A stretch of DNA of 12,094 bases, taken from positions 1-12,094 of the forward strand of contig CALAEX010000166.1 in assembly GCA_937891165.1 (NCBI GenBank), read 5' to 3'. The stretch's first letter is position 1. Every line of letters begins with the position of its first letter. Below are positions 1 through 7,230 of the stretch, piece after piece. The notes below the pieces were generated by a model. The model had not been told where the DNA came from. It worked only from the letters and a program-made list of their open reading frames with translations, and did not search any database. Both the position numbers and the translations under genes were made by a program. The stretch comes from an uncultured Lachnospiraceae bacterium. Its GTDB lineage: Bacteria > Bacillota > Clostridia > Lachnospirales > Lachnospiraceae.

Positions 1-307
1 AATACTTTGCATTAAATACCATCGAAGCATTTCTTCCCTCTGCCATACCAAAATTGAGCCAATGTTCGTACATTTTGTCTTTATCATATCCCAAGGCAAC
101 CGCTACATCTTCATTCGCCATAGAATAATACTCAAAATCATACAAACTAGCTTCGATTTCTGCTCTTGTAGCATCATCTACCACTACAGTTGTTCCAGCC
201 GCATAAATAGAAACATTTGGAAATATTGCTCCAGAACCTAAAACTGAAGTAAATACCATCGTTCCTATCAGACAACTAGAAACCATTTTCTTTGTTTTTT
301 TGTACAT
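1..307 (-). CDS. Secreted repeat protein, N-terminal part (runs off the left edge)
   Basis: The first 102 codons are visible and the rest lies beyond position 1. The start is ATG at 305-307, with a strong AAGGAGG site at 315-321. The protein opens with a lysine-rich head (MYKKTKK), a hydrophobic stretch at about residues 9-31 and a likely signal-peptidase site near residues 34-37 (IYA-A). No lipobox or membrane anchor is visible. After about residue 57 comes a segment with the pattern YY...D...A.GYD.D.MYEHWL.FG..EGR.AS, followed by FNAKYY, which begins a second copy. From memory, roughly 45-residue tandem units of this kind occur in extracellular proteins of Lachnospiraceae and relatives, with unknown function. 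Export is well supported. The repeat assignment is family recognition, and the activity of the downstream part cannot be judged. No convincing promoter is seen just upstream. Confidence 0.75.
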   Translation of the reverse strand, partial: MYKKTKKMVSSCLIGTMVFTSVLGSGAIFPNVSIYAAGTTVVVDDATRAEIEASLYDFEYYSMANEDVAVALGYDKDKMYEHWLNFGMAEGRNASMVFNAKY

Positions 308-319
308 TTGTATACCTCC

Positions 320-548
320 TTAAATAATAAAATGGTATATATTACCACTTCTTTTTCTGTCTTATGTTCTCTACTGTATTGCATCGCTCTTTCTTTAATT
401 TTACTCGTAGATGCGGTGATATCTAACAAAATTTCTAGTAAGTTAAGAAATCCATCAAACAATACCGCATTAAACAAGTCCGCAAATTGCTCATTATTAC
501 TCCAATAATTTTTTAATACAATATCTAGCTTTAATTTTTCTTACTCAT
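320..548 (-). pseudogene. Remnant of an Rpn-family (PD-(D/E)XK) recombination nuclease gene, frameshifted and probably internally deleted
   Basis: A start codon at 546-548 sits behind an AAAGGA site, but its frame closes after five codons (MSKKN, stop). One extra A in the following A5 run would open a continuous frame reading KLKLDIVLKNYW, then NNEQFADLFNAVLFDG. This resembles the conserved N-terminus of Rpn-type nucleases/putative transposases common in Lachnospiraceae. That N-terminus is followed directly by a helical stretch (LLEILLDITAS..., KERAMQYSREHKTEKEVVIY) that looks like C-terminal sequence of such proteins. The catalytic core, about 200 residues, would therefore be missing. The frame runs on through the ribosome site and start of the next gene, so its true end is lost. 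Without a homology search the family call is moderate. That it is not a functional gene is more certain. Confidence 0.55.
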
Positions 549-573
549 TGTTCTAATTCCTTTCTTAAGAATT

Positions 574-602
574 ATTGTACTATAAAAAGTATCGTTCTAC
601 AA
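574..602 (-). promoter_or_regulatory. Weak candidate promoter for the Rpn-family remnant
   Basis: Read on the minus strand, TTGTAG (597-602) is followed after 17 bases by TACAAT (574-579). The -10 matches consensus at 5 of 6 positions, but the -35 matches at only 3 of 6. It lies about 25 bases upstream of the remnant's start codon. It may also be the only nearby promoter for the secreted protein at 1-307. Confidence 0.3.
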
Positions 603-610
603 GACGGAAT

Positions 611-713
611 TACCCTAACTTCAATAAGTCTTTTGAAAAAATTATCAAATATATGTTACAATAACAAATTATAAGATTTCAAAAAATCCAAAAGCCTTAT
701 TGAAGTACCCTAA
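611..713. mobile_element. MITE-like element, 87 bp with 8-bp flanking direct repeats
   Basis: The left end, from 618, reads ACTTCAATAAGTCTTTTG. The right end (689-706) is CAAAAGCCTTATTGAAGT, whose reverse complement matches the left end at 17 of 18 positions. The arms are immediately flanked by identical 8-bp direct repeats TACCCTAA (611-618 and 706-713), as expected for a target-site duplication. The element proper is 619-705. Its interior (about 636-688) is AT-rich and non-coding. The combination of inverted ends and an exact 8-bp duplication at the boundaries is much more specific than a simple hairpin. The parent transposase family is not recognised. Families known to make 8-bp duplications include ISL3, IS6, IS66 and IS256. 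It could still fold as a long hairpin in RNA. Confidence 0.6.
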
Positions 714-819
714 GCACAAAAATCAATTTTTAAAAGTAACTGTTCACATATTTTCATAATAGCCACTTCAGTAATTTTTTACTTATATAATGTAATATTT
801 CCCTTTAATACTATAAAAA
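714..819. other. AT-rich intergenic stretch, nothing recognised
   Basis: This lies between the MITE-like element and the terminator hairpin. I see no gene, no convincing promoter and no repeat. With the remnant, the element and the terminator, it completes the gene-poor stretch 308-858. Confidence 0.6.
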
Positions 820-858
820 ACAGACTATGCTTTTTCTCAAAAACATAGTCTGTCCTTT
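815..858. terminator. Bidirectional intrinsic terminator ending the opp operon
   Basis: Perfect 10-bp arms ACAGACTATG (820-829) and CATAGTCTGT (844-853) flank a loop whose TTTTT and AAAAA can extend the stem. Read on the minus strand, the stem is followed by TTTTTTATAG. Read on the plus strand, it is followed by CCTTTTTAT. It begins six bases past the stop codon of the DUF3899-like gene, so its main job is ending the opp transcript. It would also block leftward-opposing transcription. Confidence 0.85.
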
Positions 859-1281
859 TTATAATATAGAATAAATTCCTACCAATATCAAACTAATTGC
901 TAATCCTGCGAGTCCTACAAAAAATACATGGGACAACCACGGTTTTCCCTTTTGTTCTTTTGCTTTTTTATATTCATAAAAACTTTCATATTTTTCCTTT
1001 TGTCTTACACCCGGAATAATATGATGCAAGGAAAAATTACTCACCGCATAAGACAACATATCATACGCACCTTCGGATGCTGCAAAACTCAATGCCCCAA
1101 ATCCTGCAAAAAATATAGCTGGTATCAAAAAAATATCCGATAATACACCTATGATATCTTTTAATGATTCTTGCTCCCATAGTCCTTCATAAAATGCACA
1201 AATAAGAACTGCTATCAAATACCAAACAATAGTTATCACATAGTTTTTTTTATTTTTTGATTTGTCTACAATATTTTTCAT
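859..1281 (-). CDS. Small integral membrane protein, DUF3899-like, last gene of the opp operon
   Basis: This 140-residue protein has three predicted membrane segments at about residues 14-34, 43-68 and 118-139. Between segments 2 and 3 is a basic, polar loop (GAYDMLSYAV..., then KYESFYEYKKAKEQKGKPW) resembling DUF3899 proteins of Firmicutes. That assignment is from memory and moderate. ATG at 1279-1281 is preferred because GAGG stands six bases upstream. Upstream in-frame candidates (ATG at 1291-1293, TTG at 1303-1305) have weaker spacing. The start overlaps the end of oppF by 32 bases, which suggests translational coupling. No enzymatic motif is visible. Its position as the last gene before the terminator implies a link to the transporter, for example in assembly or regulation, but this is inference only. 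Confidence 0.7.
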   Translation of the reverse strand: MKNIVDKSKNKKNYVITIVWYLIAVLICAFYEGLWEQESLKDIIGVLSDIFLIPAIFFAGFGALSFAASEGAYDMLSYAVSNFSLHHIIPGVRQKEKYESFYEYKKAKEQKGKPWLSHVFFVGLAGLAISLILVGIYSIL

Positions 1282-2470
1282 ATTCTGCCTCATTACACTG
1301 AACAAAGTGTCCCGGTGTAATCTCTCTAAAACTTGGCTTATCTACGGAATAATCATGTTCTGCCAATGGATTATAGACAATTCTCTGTCGTTTCTTTTCA
1401 TACTCTGGGTCTGGCAATGGAATCGCCGAAAGTAAGGAACGAGTATATGGATGAAGTGGATTTTTAAACAATTCATCCGAAGTTGCCATCTCTACCATCT
1501 TACCAAAGTACATAACACCAATACGGTCAGAGAAATATTTTACAACGGAAAGGTCGTGAGCTACGAATAAAATCGTCAAACCAAACTTTTCACGAAGTTC
1601 ATTCAATAAGTTGATAACCTGTGCTTGAATGGATACGTCCAACGCAGAAACTGGTTCATCGGCAATAATCAACTCTGGATTCATAATAATGGCTCTTGCA
1701 ATACCAATACGTTGACGCTGACCACCAGAGAATTCATGAGGATATCTGCCTGCATGTTCTCTTACTAATCCTACTAATTCCAACATTTCATATACTTTTT
1801 TATCAATGACTTCTTTATCCTTCTCGCCTTGAATAATCAACCCTTCGGAAATAATTTCTCGTACGGTCATTCTTGGGTCTAAGGAAGCAATTGGGTCTTG
1901 GAAAATCATCTGAATCTGTGTAATCAATTTTGTTTTCTTTGCTTTACGCAATGCGTTTTTATATTCCTTTTCCAATTCACTCTTTTTAGAACCAGTTGCC
2001 TTTTCTATCATTGGCAAATATTTCTTTTCTACTTCCGCAATTTGCTGTTTTGCATAAGCCTTATCACAACCTTTTTGGTCTGCCATTGCCACTTTAATCT
2101 GACGTTTTTGTTCTGCTACAAAATCTGCTAATTCTTTCTTTAAACGTTCTTTTTCTGAAGCATTTTGTGTTGCTTCTATTTTAACCTTATATTCTTCCTT
2201 TGCCTTTTTAATAGCATCTTCATAAGAACGCTTTCCTGCTGCCACACGAATTCCTTTAAAAAATACGTTACCGGAAGTAATATCATACAATTTAATGATA
2301 GAACGACCTGTTGTTGTTTTTCCACAACCAGACTCACCAACTAAACCAAATACTTCACCTTTTTTTATTTCAAAACTAACATCATCTACTGCTTTTAATT
2401 CAGATTGACCCATACTAAAGTATTGACAAAGATGGTCAACCTTTAATAAAACTTCTTGCTTATTACTCAT
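1250..2470 (-). CDS. oppF: Oligopeptide ABC transporter ATPase OppF, with a ~100-residue insertion
   Basis: This is one of the two cytoplasmic ATPases powering peptide import. The 406-residue protein shows Walker A GESGCGKTT (45-53), the Q-loop FQDP (Q191), the signature FSGGQRQR, Walker B LIIADEP with the D-loop SALD, the switch histidine in FVAHD, and the C-terminal oligopeptide-ATPase tail (HPYTRSLLSAIP). OppF proteins are normally about 310-330 residues. The excess lies at about residues 76-180, between the early beta-strands and the Q-loop, and is Lys/Glu/Ala-rich and coiled-coil-like. ATG at 2468-2470 is chosen because AGAGGTGG lies just upstream. A GTG three codons earlier would overlap that site. 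The start overlaps the end of oppD by eight bases. The pairing with OppD is secure. The peptide specificity is not. Confidence 0.92.
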   Translation of the reverse strand: MSNKQEVLLKVDHLCQYFSMGQSELKAVDDVSFEIKKGEVFGLVGESGCGKTTTGRSIIKLYDITSGNVFFKGIRVAAGKRSYEDAIKKAKEEYKVKIEATQNASEKERLKKELADFVAEQKRQIKVAMADQKGCDKAYAKQQIAEVEKKYLPMIEKATGSKKSELEKEYKNALRKAKKTKLITQIQMIFQDPIASLDPRMTVREIISEGLIIQGEKDKEVIDKKVYEMLELVGLVREHAGRYPHEFSGGQRQRIGIARAIIMNPELIIADEPVSALDVSIQAQVINLLNELREKFGLTILFVAHDLSVVKYFSDRIGVMYFGKMVEMATSDELFKNPLHPYTRSLLSAIPLPDPEYEKKRQRIVYNPLAEHDYSVDKPSFREITPGHFVQCNEAEYEKYCRQIKK

Positions 2471-4622
2471 TTTGGCCACCTCTTTCTCTCATTCTAGCAA
2501 TTCTTTCTGTAATTGCTTTTGGAGTCTCTACCTTTGGAGCATCTGGATGAAGTAACCAAGTAGCCGCATAATGGGTATCTGTAATCTTAAACATTGGTGG
2601 CTGACGCTCAAAGTCAATCTTCATCGCATATTTATTTCTTGCAGCAAACGCATCACCAACTGGTGGATAAATCATATTTGGTGGTGTTCCAGGAATGGCA
2701 TCCAACTTATCCTCTGAGTTATCCAAATCTGGCATAGAAGAAAGTAATGCCCAAGTATATGGGTGTGCAGAATGATAGAAGATATCTTCTGCTGTACCAT
2801 ATTCCACAATTTTACCAGCATACATAACACCAATTCTATCTGCCATATTCGCAACAACACCTAAGTCATGCGTAATAAAAATAACAGAAAGATGCTTTTC
2901 CTCTTTCAAACGGTTAATCAATTCCAAAATCTGAGACTGAATCGTTACATCAAGAGCAGTGGTTGGCTCATCACAAATCAAAATATCAGGGTCTGCGGCA
3001 AGAGCAATCGCAATAACGATACGCTGTCTCATACCACCAGAAAACTCAAATGGATATTGATTATATCTTTTACGTGGTTCTGGAATACCTACTTCTTCCA
3101 TCAATTTAATCGCTCTTTGTTTTGCTCTGCTTCTTGTCATCTTATTGACAACGCCACATGCATTTGCTTTTAAATAAGCAATTACTGCCACTGCTTCATT
3201 ATCATAATTACGAGAATCTTTATTTGCAATTCTAGTTTCATAATGTTCAATTAAACGGTCAATCTTTCCAAGCAATGTATCTTTTAACATATCAAGGTCA
3301 ACAATTGCTGCTGGAGCTACTTGCCAGTCTGGCTCTTTTCCTCTCGCAATCATTGCATCATATTTCTTTTGTTGCTTTTCATAACGAATCTGTTCTGCTT
3401 TATTTGTTTCAATAGCTTTAAAATACTTCTTAATTTCTGAACCAAGAGTCGTAGCAAATGTAAACGCCAAACTATCTTTTACAATTTCCATTTTATCTAC
3501 ACTTTCTGCTACCTCTTTTTCAAATGCTTTTAATGCTTGTTCACATTCATTCTTATCTAAAATATCTTTTTCAAATACAGGACGATGTTTCTTTAAAAAT
3601 TCAATCGCCTCTGCTTTTTCTTTATAAGAAGCATTAGCAGAATATATTAAAGCTTGCTTTACATTTGCTATAAAATCAAACATAAAATGTTCATCTAAAT
3701 ATCTTCTTAAAAAGTTATTTAACTGTTCCATTGGAAGTTGTGGCAATGGTTCTGTCGCAAATGTTTTAAAATAACCAAGAGCAAAGAAATTTGGTGCAAG
3801 CAAATCTCTAGCTTCTGTTAAAATTACATTCATCTTAGAAAGCTCTGGAAGTAATGCCGTATAATCATCTTTCATAGAACCAACTTTAGACCTTACAGAA
3901 TTTGCCAAAGAACGAAGTTCTTCTGCTTTTTCTTTTACTACATATTCCTCAATGGATTCCATGGCAAGTCCTGCCACACGTTTTACTCTAAACTTCGCAT
4001 CTTTTGCCGCATTTTTTTCAATCTCAAACATCAAGGTTTCTAATTCATCTACGGCTTCTACTGCTGCTTCGTGTGCTTTATTGTAACTTCCCTCTAATTC
4101 CAAATGCTTATACTCAAACTTATGAAAGTTTTTACATTTCTCTGAAATTTCCGCTGCCTTTTTTGCATCATTTCCAGCTACAGCAACTTTCATCTGCTTT
4201 TCTAATAAGTTTAAATAATAATTTAATGTTTTTTTGCTTTCTTTCTGACGCACTTTTCCTTTTAAAATCATTGCCTCCGTAAGCTGACGTCCAATCTTAA
4301 CAATTGGATTTAAGCTAGACATTGGGTCTTGGAAAATCATCGCAATCTTGTCACCTCTGATTGTATGAAATTCACTTTCTGAAATCTTTAAAAGGTCTTT
4401 GCCATCATAAATAATTTCTCCATTTTCTACAATGGAGTTACCAGCCAAAATACCAAGAATTGCTTTCGAAGTAACCGATTTACCAGAACCAGACTCACCA
4501 ACAATGGCAAGTGTTTCTCCTTCATTTAAATCAAAATTAATACCTCGTACCGCCTGCACTTTACCATCTGTTGTACGGAAAGAGACAGTAAGATTTTTTA
4601 CCTGAAGCTTTTTCTCTACCAT
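2463..4622 (-). CDS. oppD: Oligopeptide ABC transporter ATPase OppD, with a ~380-residue insertion
   Basis: This is the partner ATPase of OppF. The 719-residue protein has Walker A GESGSGKSV (42-50), Q-loop FQDP (Q98), signature FSGGMRQR (527-534), Walker B ILICDEP, the switch histidine in FITHD, and an oligopeptide-type C-terminal tail (HPYTWALLSSMP...IPGTPP). Typical OppD is about 320-350 residues. The surplus, about residues 121-499, falls inside the helical subdomain: normal sequence breaks after LTEAMILKGK and resumes at AKQRAIKLMEEVGIPEP. The insert is continuous in frame, mostly helical in composition and rich in Ala, Lys and Glu. The tail reads GDAFAARNKYAMKID where many homologues carry cysteines, so it lacks that cysteine motif. 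ATG at 4620-4622 has GGAGG nine bases upstream, inside the last codons of oppC. Start and oppC stop are four bases apart. Confidence 0.92.
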   Translation of the reverse strand: MVEKKLQVKNLTVSFRTTDGKVQAVRGINFDLNEGETLAIVGESGSGKSVTSKAILGILAGNSIVENGEIIYDGKDLLKISESEFHTIRGDKIAMIFQDPMSSLNPIVKIGRQLTEAMILKGKVRQKESKKTLNYYLNLLEKQMKVAVAGNDAKKAAEISEKCKNFHKFEYKHLELEGSYNKAHEAAVEAVDELETLMFEIEKNAAKDAKFRVKRVAGLAMESIEEYVVKEKAEELRSLANSVRSKVGSMKDDYTALLPELSKMNVILTEARDLLAPNFFALGYFKTFATEPLPQLPMEQLNNFLRRYLDEHFMFDFIANVKQALIYSANASYKEKAEAIEFLKKHRPVFEKDILDKNECEQALKAFEKEVAESVDKMEIVKDSLAFTFATTLGSEIKKYFKAIETNKAEQIRYEKQQKKYDAMIARGKEPDWQVAPAAIVDLDMLKDTLLGKIDRLIEHYETRIANKDSRNYDNEAVAVIAYLKANACGVVNKMTRSRAKQRAIKLMEEVGIPEPRKRYNQYPFEFSGGMRQRIVIAIALAADPDILICDEPTTALDVTIQSQILELINRLKEEKHLSVIFITHDLGVVANMADRIGVMYAGKIVEYGTAEDIFYHSAHPYTWALLSSMPDLDNSEDKLDAIPGTPPNMIYPPVGDAFAARNKYAMKIDFERQPPMFKITDTHYAATWLLHPDAPKVETPKAITERIARMRERGGQNE
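3126..4262 (-). other. Insertion domain within OppD (approximate limits)
   Basis: These bases encode residues of about 121-499 of OppD, inserted between the Q-loop and the signature motif. Nothing in it resembles a Walker motif, a membrane segment or a known catalytic motif. It is Ala/Lys/Glu/Leu-rich, with long helix-like stretches and a short Pro/Leu break (about residues 300-330, containing EPLPQLP). Since normal OppD sequence resumes cleanly afterwards, it is an inserted domain and not a fusion to the end. Its function is unknown. Confidence 0.7.
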
Positions 4623-4626
4623 AATA

Positions 4627-6189
4627 CTAATCCTCCGTTCCTCTTGTCGATGGGTTAAAGGCATCTCTTAAACCATTACCAAATAAGTTAAAGGAAATCA
4701 ATAACAAAGAAATAAACAACGCTGGAAATAACATCGCATGAGGCGAAGTTGTCATTGCTGCCTGTCCTTGTGTCATCAATTCACCAACACTTGTACCAGC
4801 AAATTCGGACAAGTTTACAATACCTAAATACGTCAAGGATGTTTCCGAATTGATAACCCCCGGAATTACAAGCACACTACTTGTAATAATCGTACCAAGG
4901 GAATTTGGGAAAATATGCTTAAACATCAAACGTCGGTCAGATGCACCAAGCGTTCTTGCCGCAAGAACGTATTCTTGTCCTTTAAAACGATAAAACTGCT
5001 TTCTAGTCAATGCTGCCATACTAAGCCAACCAGTTAAAACAAAGGCAAATAAGAAGGATGGAATTGTACCTACTTTTTGTGCCAAATGCAACTGGAATAA
5101 AGTTGCTACCACGATAAATGGAACACCAGATAAAACATCACAAACTCTATCCATCGCCATATCAATTGCACCACCATAATAACCTTGAATTGCACCATAA
5201 ATAGCACCAATCGTTAAGTTAATTGCAGAAACAATCACCGCAAAAATAAGAGAAAATCTTGCACCTGTACCAATCGCACAGAACAAGTCACGTCCCATCG
5301 TATCTGTACCAAACACGTAAGAAGGCTCAAAACCATTTTTATAAATATAGTAGTTATAATAGCAAACTCGACATTGTACCGCACCAGACTTTGCTAAACT
5401 ATAAATATAACTTCCATCATCACCTTCAATACGAATACTTGTATAAGGCTGACCTTCTCTTGATTTATTTGTAGAATAAGCTCTCACACGATTTCCATTT
5501 GCATCTAATACTGGCGTACCCTTTGTATCAGAACACTGATACCAAATATTTGGATTATCTGCAATCGTTGCCAAATCACTTACATTCGAATTGATATAAA
5601 TATCCTTTTTTTCTACAATTGGATACAATACTTGAATACCTGTTTCATTCTGAAATTCTTGAATCGCATTAAATTCATCATAAGAAAATACCATATTACG
5701 AATACCTTCTTTAAAAAAGCTATTTACTTCTACCATATAAGAATAGGTAATTCGCTCTTGTCCTCGATGAATCGTTACATTCTCTGTTGTACCAAGAATA
5801 TCAATCACTGGGTCCATACCCGTTTCTGTTCCAATCGCATGTAAATTGGAAAGCTGAAGTTCACTTTGACTATTCAATGTATAAGCACCATCAAAAATGC
5901 CCCATCCTTTTTTTGCAATCGATGGAATATATGGTGCAAAATTGGTATATACATTGTCTTTATTATATACCGTATATCTAGAAATGACTGGTGCAAAAAG
6001 AGCAAACAAAATCAAAAAGCCAATAATATATGCCGCTACTACCGAAGATTTATTTTTCTTAAAACGAATCATAGCATCTGCAAAATAGGCACGAGACTTT
6101 GTTTTAAACTTTTCATCATGTAACATCGCATCTTTTTGGGCGAACTCAAATTTCTCCGGGGAGATGTGTTCGTAATTTTTCTTTTCCAT
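4627..6189 (-). CDS. oppC: Oligopeptide ABC transporter permease OppC, with a large extracytoplasmic domain
   Basis: This is one of the two membrane channel subunits. It is 520 residues against about 300-345 for typical OppC. A cytoplasmic N-tail is followed by TM1 (about 47-70), then roughly 210 residues predicted outside the membrane, then the conserved FGTDTMGRDLF motif (293-303) and the remaining membrane helices. The EAA loop that contacts the ATPases is at 406-429 (EYVLAARTLGASDRR...IFPN). The added ectodomain has mixed, beta-like composition, with cysteines at 219, 273 and 276. It stays in frame and flows smoothly into the normal permease sequence. ATG at 6187-6189 has GGGAGG about ten bases upstream. 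It follows oppB by 23 bases, and the ribosome site of oppD lies within its last codons. Confidence 0.92.
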   Translation of the reverse strand: MEKKNYEHISPEKFEFAQKDAMLHDEKFKTKSRAYFADAMIRFKKNKSSVVAAYIIGFLILFALFAPVISRYTVYNKDNVYTNFAPYIPSIAKKGWGIFDGAYTLNSQSELQLSNLHAIGTETGMDPVIDILGTTENVTIHRGQERITYSYMVEVNSFFKEGIRNMVFSYDEFNAIQEFQNETGIQVLYPIVEKKDIYINSNVSDLATIADNPNIWYQCSDTKGTPVLDANGNRVRAYSTNKSREGQPYTSIRIEGDDGSYIYSLAKSGAVQCRVCYYNYYIYKNGFEPSYVFGTDTMGRDLFCAIGTGARFSLIFAVIVSAINLTIGAIYGAIQGYYGGAIDMAMDRVCDVLSGVPFIVVATLFQLHLAQKVGTIPSFLFAFVLTGWLSMAALTRKQFYRFKGQEYVLAARTLGASDRRLMFKHIFPNSLGTIITSSVLVIPGVINSETSLTYLGIVNLSEFAGTSVGELMTQGQAAMTTSPHAMLFPALFISLLLISFNLFGNGLRDAFNPSTRGTED

Positions 6190-6212
6190 ACAATACTTTC
6201 CTCCCTTTCCTC

Positions 6213-7166
6213 TTATTTCTTTGAACCCATACGAATACGAGGGTCAATAAAACCATAACTGATATCTACTACAATCGAAGCTAAAAGTCCAATCGCTGTA
6301 TAGAATACCGTCAACAACATAAACATCGGATAATCTCTTGCATTAATGGAATTGATATAAAGACTACCAACACCTGGAACAGAGAAAATCTTTTCAATAA
6401 TAAACGAACCACTTAAAATACCAATAAATTGACCAAAAATAGAAGGTACAATAACTACCATACAGTTTTTAAATGCATGACGTATCGTTGCCTGTCTCTT
6501 TGTCAAACCTTTCGTACGAGCAAGCAACATAAATTCACTTGTCAATACTTCCGTTAACTCTGCTCTTGTACTACGAGTAAATCCTGCAATTGTACCAAAC
6601 GAAAGGGATAATACCGCTGGAAGCATACTCACAAACATCTTCCATGAAAAATAATCGGTTCCTCCTTCCATTAAGAATGGGAACAACGACAATTTAAATG
6701 ATAAAAAGTACTGAATTAAAAACGCATAAACGAAAGATGGTACAGAAATAACAACCATAGTTAATGTAGAAATCATATGGTCTATCCATGTGTTCTTTTT
6801 CAATGCTGCCCAAATACCAAGTAAAATACCAATTGGAATACTACCAATAATCGAGTAAATATTCACGAGCATTGTCGCAGGAAGCTTAGAAACAAAAAGT
6901 TCCCATACAGGCTGTCCACGATATAATTCATCACTAATACCCCAATCCCACTTTGTAAAAATATCCTTTAGAAAAATACCGAATTGCACAACATAAGGCT
7001 TATTGTAGCCCATTGCTTCTCTTCTTGCCAGAATTACCTCTGTGTGTGGGTCTCCCTGTGGCAATGGAACTGGCGGAAGCATTCGTATAAGAACAAAACA
7101 AAAAAACGTAATGATGAACAATGTCATCAACATAAGCATTATTCTTTTTATCGCATATTTAACCAT
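6213..7166 (-). CDS. oppB: Oligopeptide ABC transporter permease OppB
   Basis: This is the partner membrane channel subunit of OppC. At 317 residues it is a normal length for OppB/DppB. It has the usual N-terminal helix (about 5-30, ending LIRMLPP), further membrane helices at about 98-121, 132-158, 180-197, 236-256 and 283-303, and an EAA loop at 211-234 (EFMLLARTKGLTKRQ...HAFKN). It ends with the characteristic DPRIR. ATG at 7164-7166 has GGAGG five to six bases upstream. It lies 177 bases downstream of oppA, beyond two hairpins, and 23 bases before oppC. It is the only core subunit of this transporter without an obvious added domain. Confidence 0.94.
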   Translation of the reverse strand: MVKYAIKRIMLMLMTLFIITFFCFVLIRMLPPVPLPQGDPHTEVILARREAMGYNKPYVVQFGIFLKDIFTKWDWGISDELYRGQPVWELFVSKLPATMLVNIYSIIGSIPIGILLGIWAALKKNTWIDHMISTLTMVVISVPSFVYAFLIQYFLSFKLSLFPFLMEGGTDYFSWKMFVSMLPAVLSLSFGTIAGFTRSTRAELTEVLTSEFMLLARTKGLTKRQATIRHAFKNCMVVIVPSIFGQFIGILSGSFIIEKIFSVPGVGSLYINSINARDYPMFMLLTVFYTAIGLLASIVVDISYGFIDPRIRMGSKK

Positions 7167-7230
7167 TTTGTCCTCCAGTTTTTAAGCACCGGGATTCGGA
7201 AGCTTTCTAAAAAATTTCCTTACATACGGC

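Noticed and set aside
333..347. Palindrome TGGTATATATTACCA before the secreted protein gene
   Set aside because: Its arms are only five bases, in AT-rich DNA within the remnant's reading frame. There is no support for an operator.
308..508. Plus-strand open frame of 66 codons
   Set aside because: There is no plausible ribosome site or promoter, and the opposite strand reads as Rpn-family-like sequence.
1898..2131. Plus-strand open frames opposite the opp genes, including 2868-3173, 4004-4282 and 6984-7325
   Set aside because: They are antisense to well-supported minus-strand genes, lack ribosome sites and have no recognisable domains.
4623..4664. Upstream ATG for oppD adding 14 residues
   Set aside because: It lies inside oppC with no ribosome site, whereas ATG at 4620-4622 has a good GGAGG and begins at the normal N-terminus.
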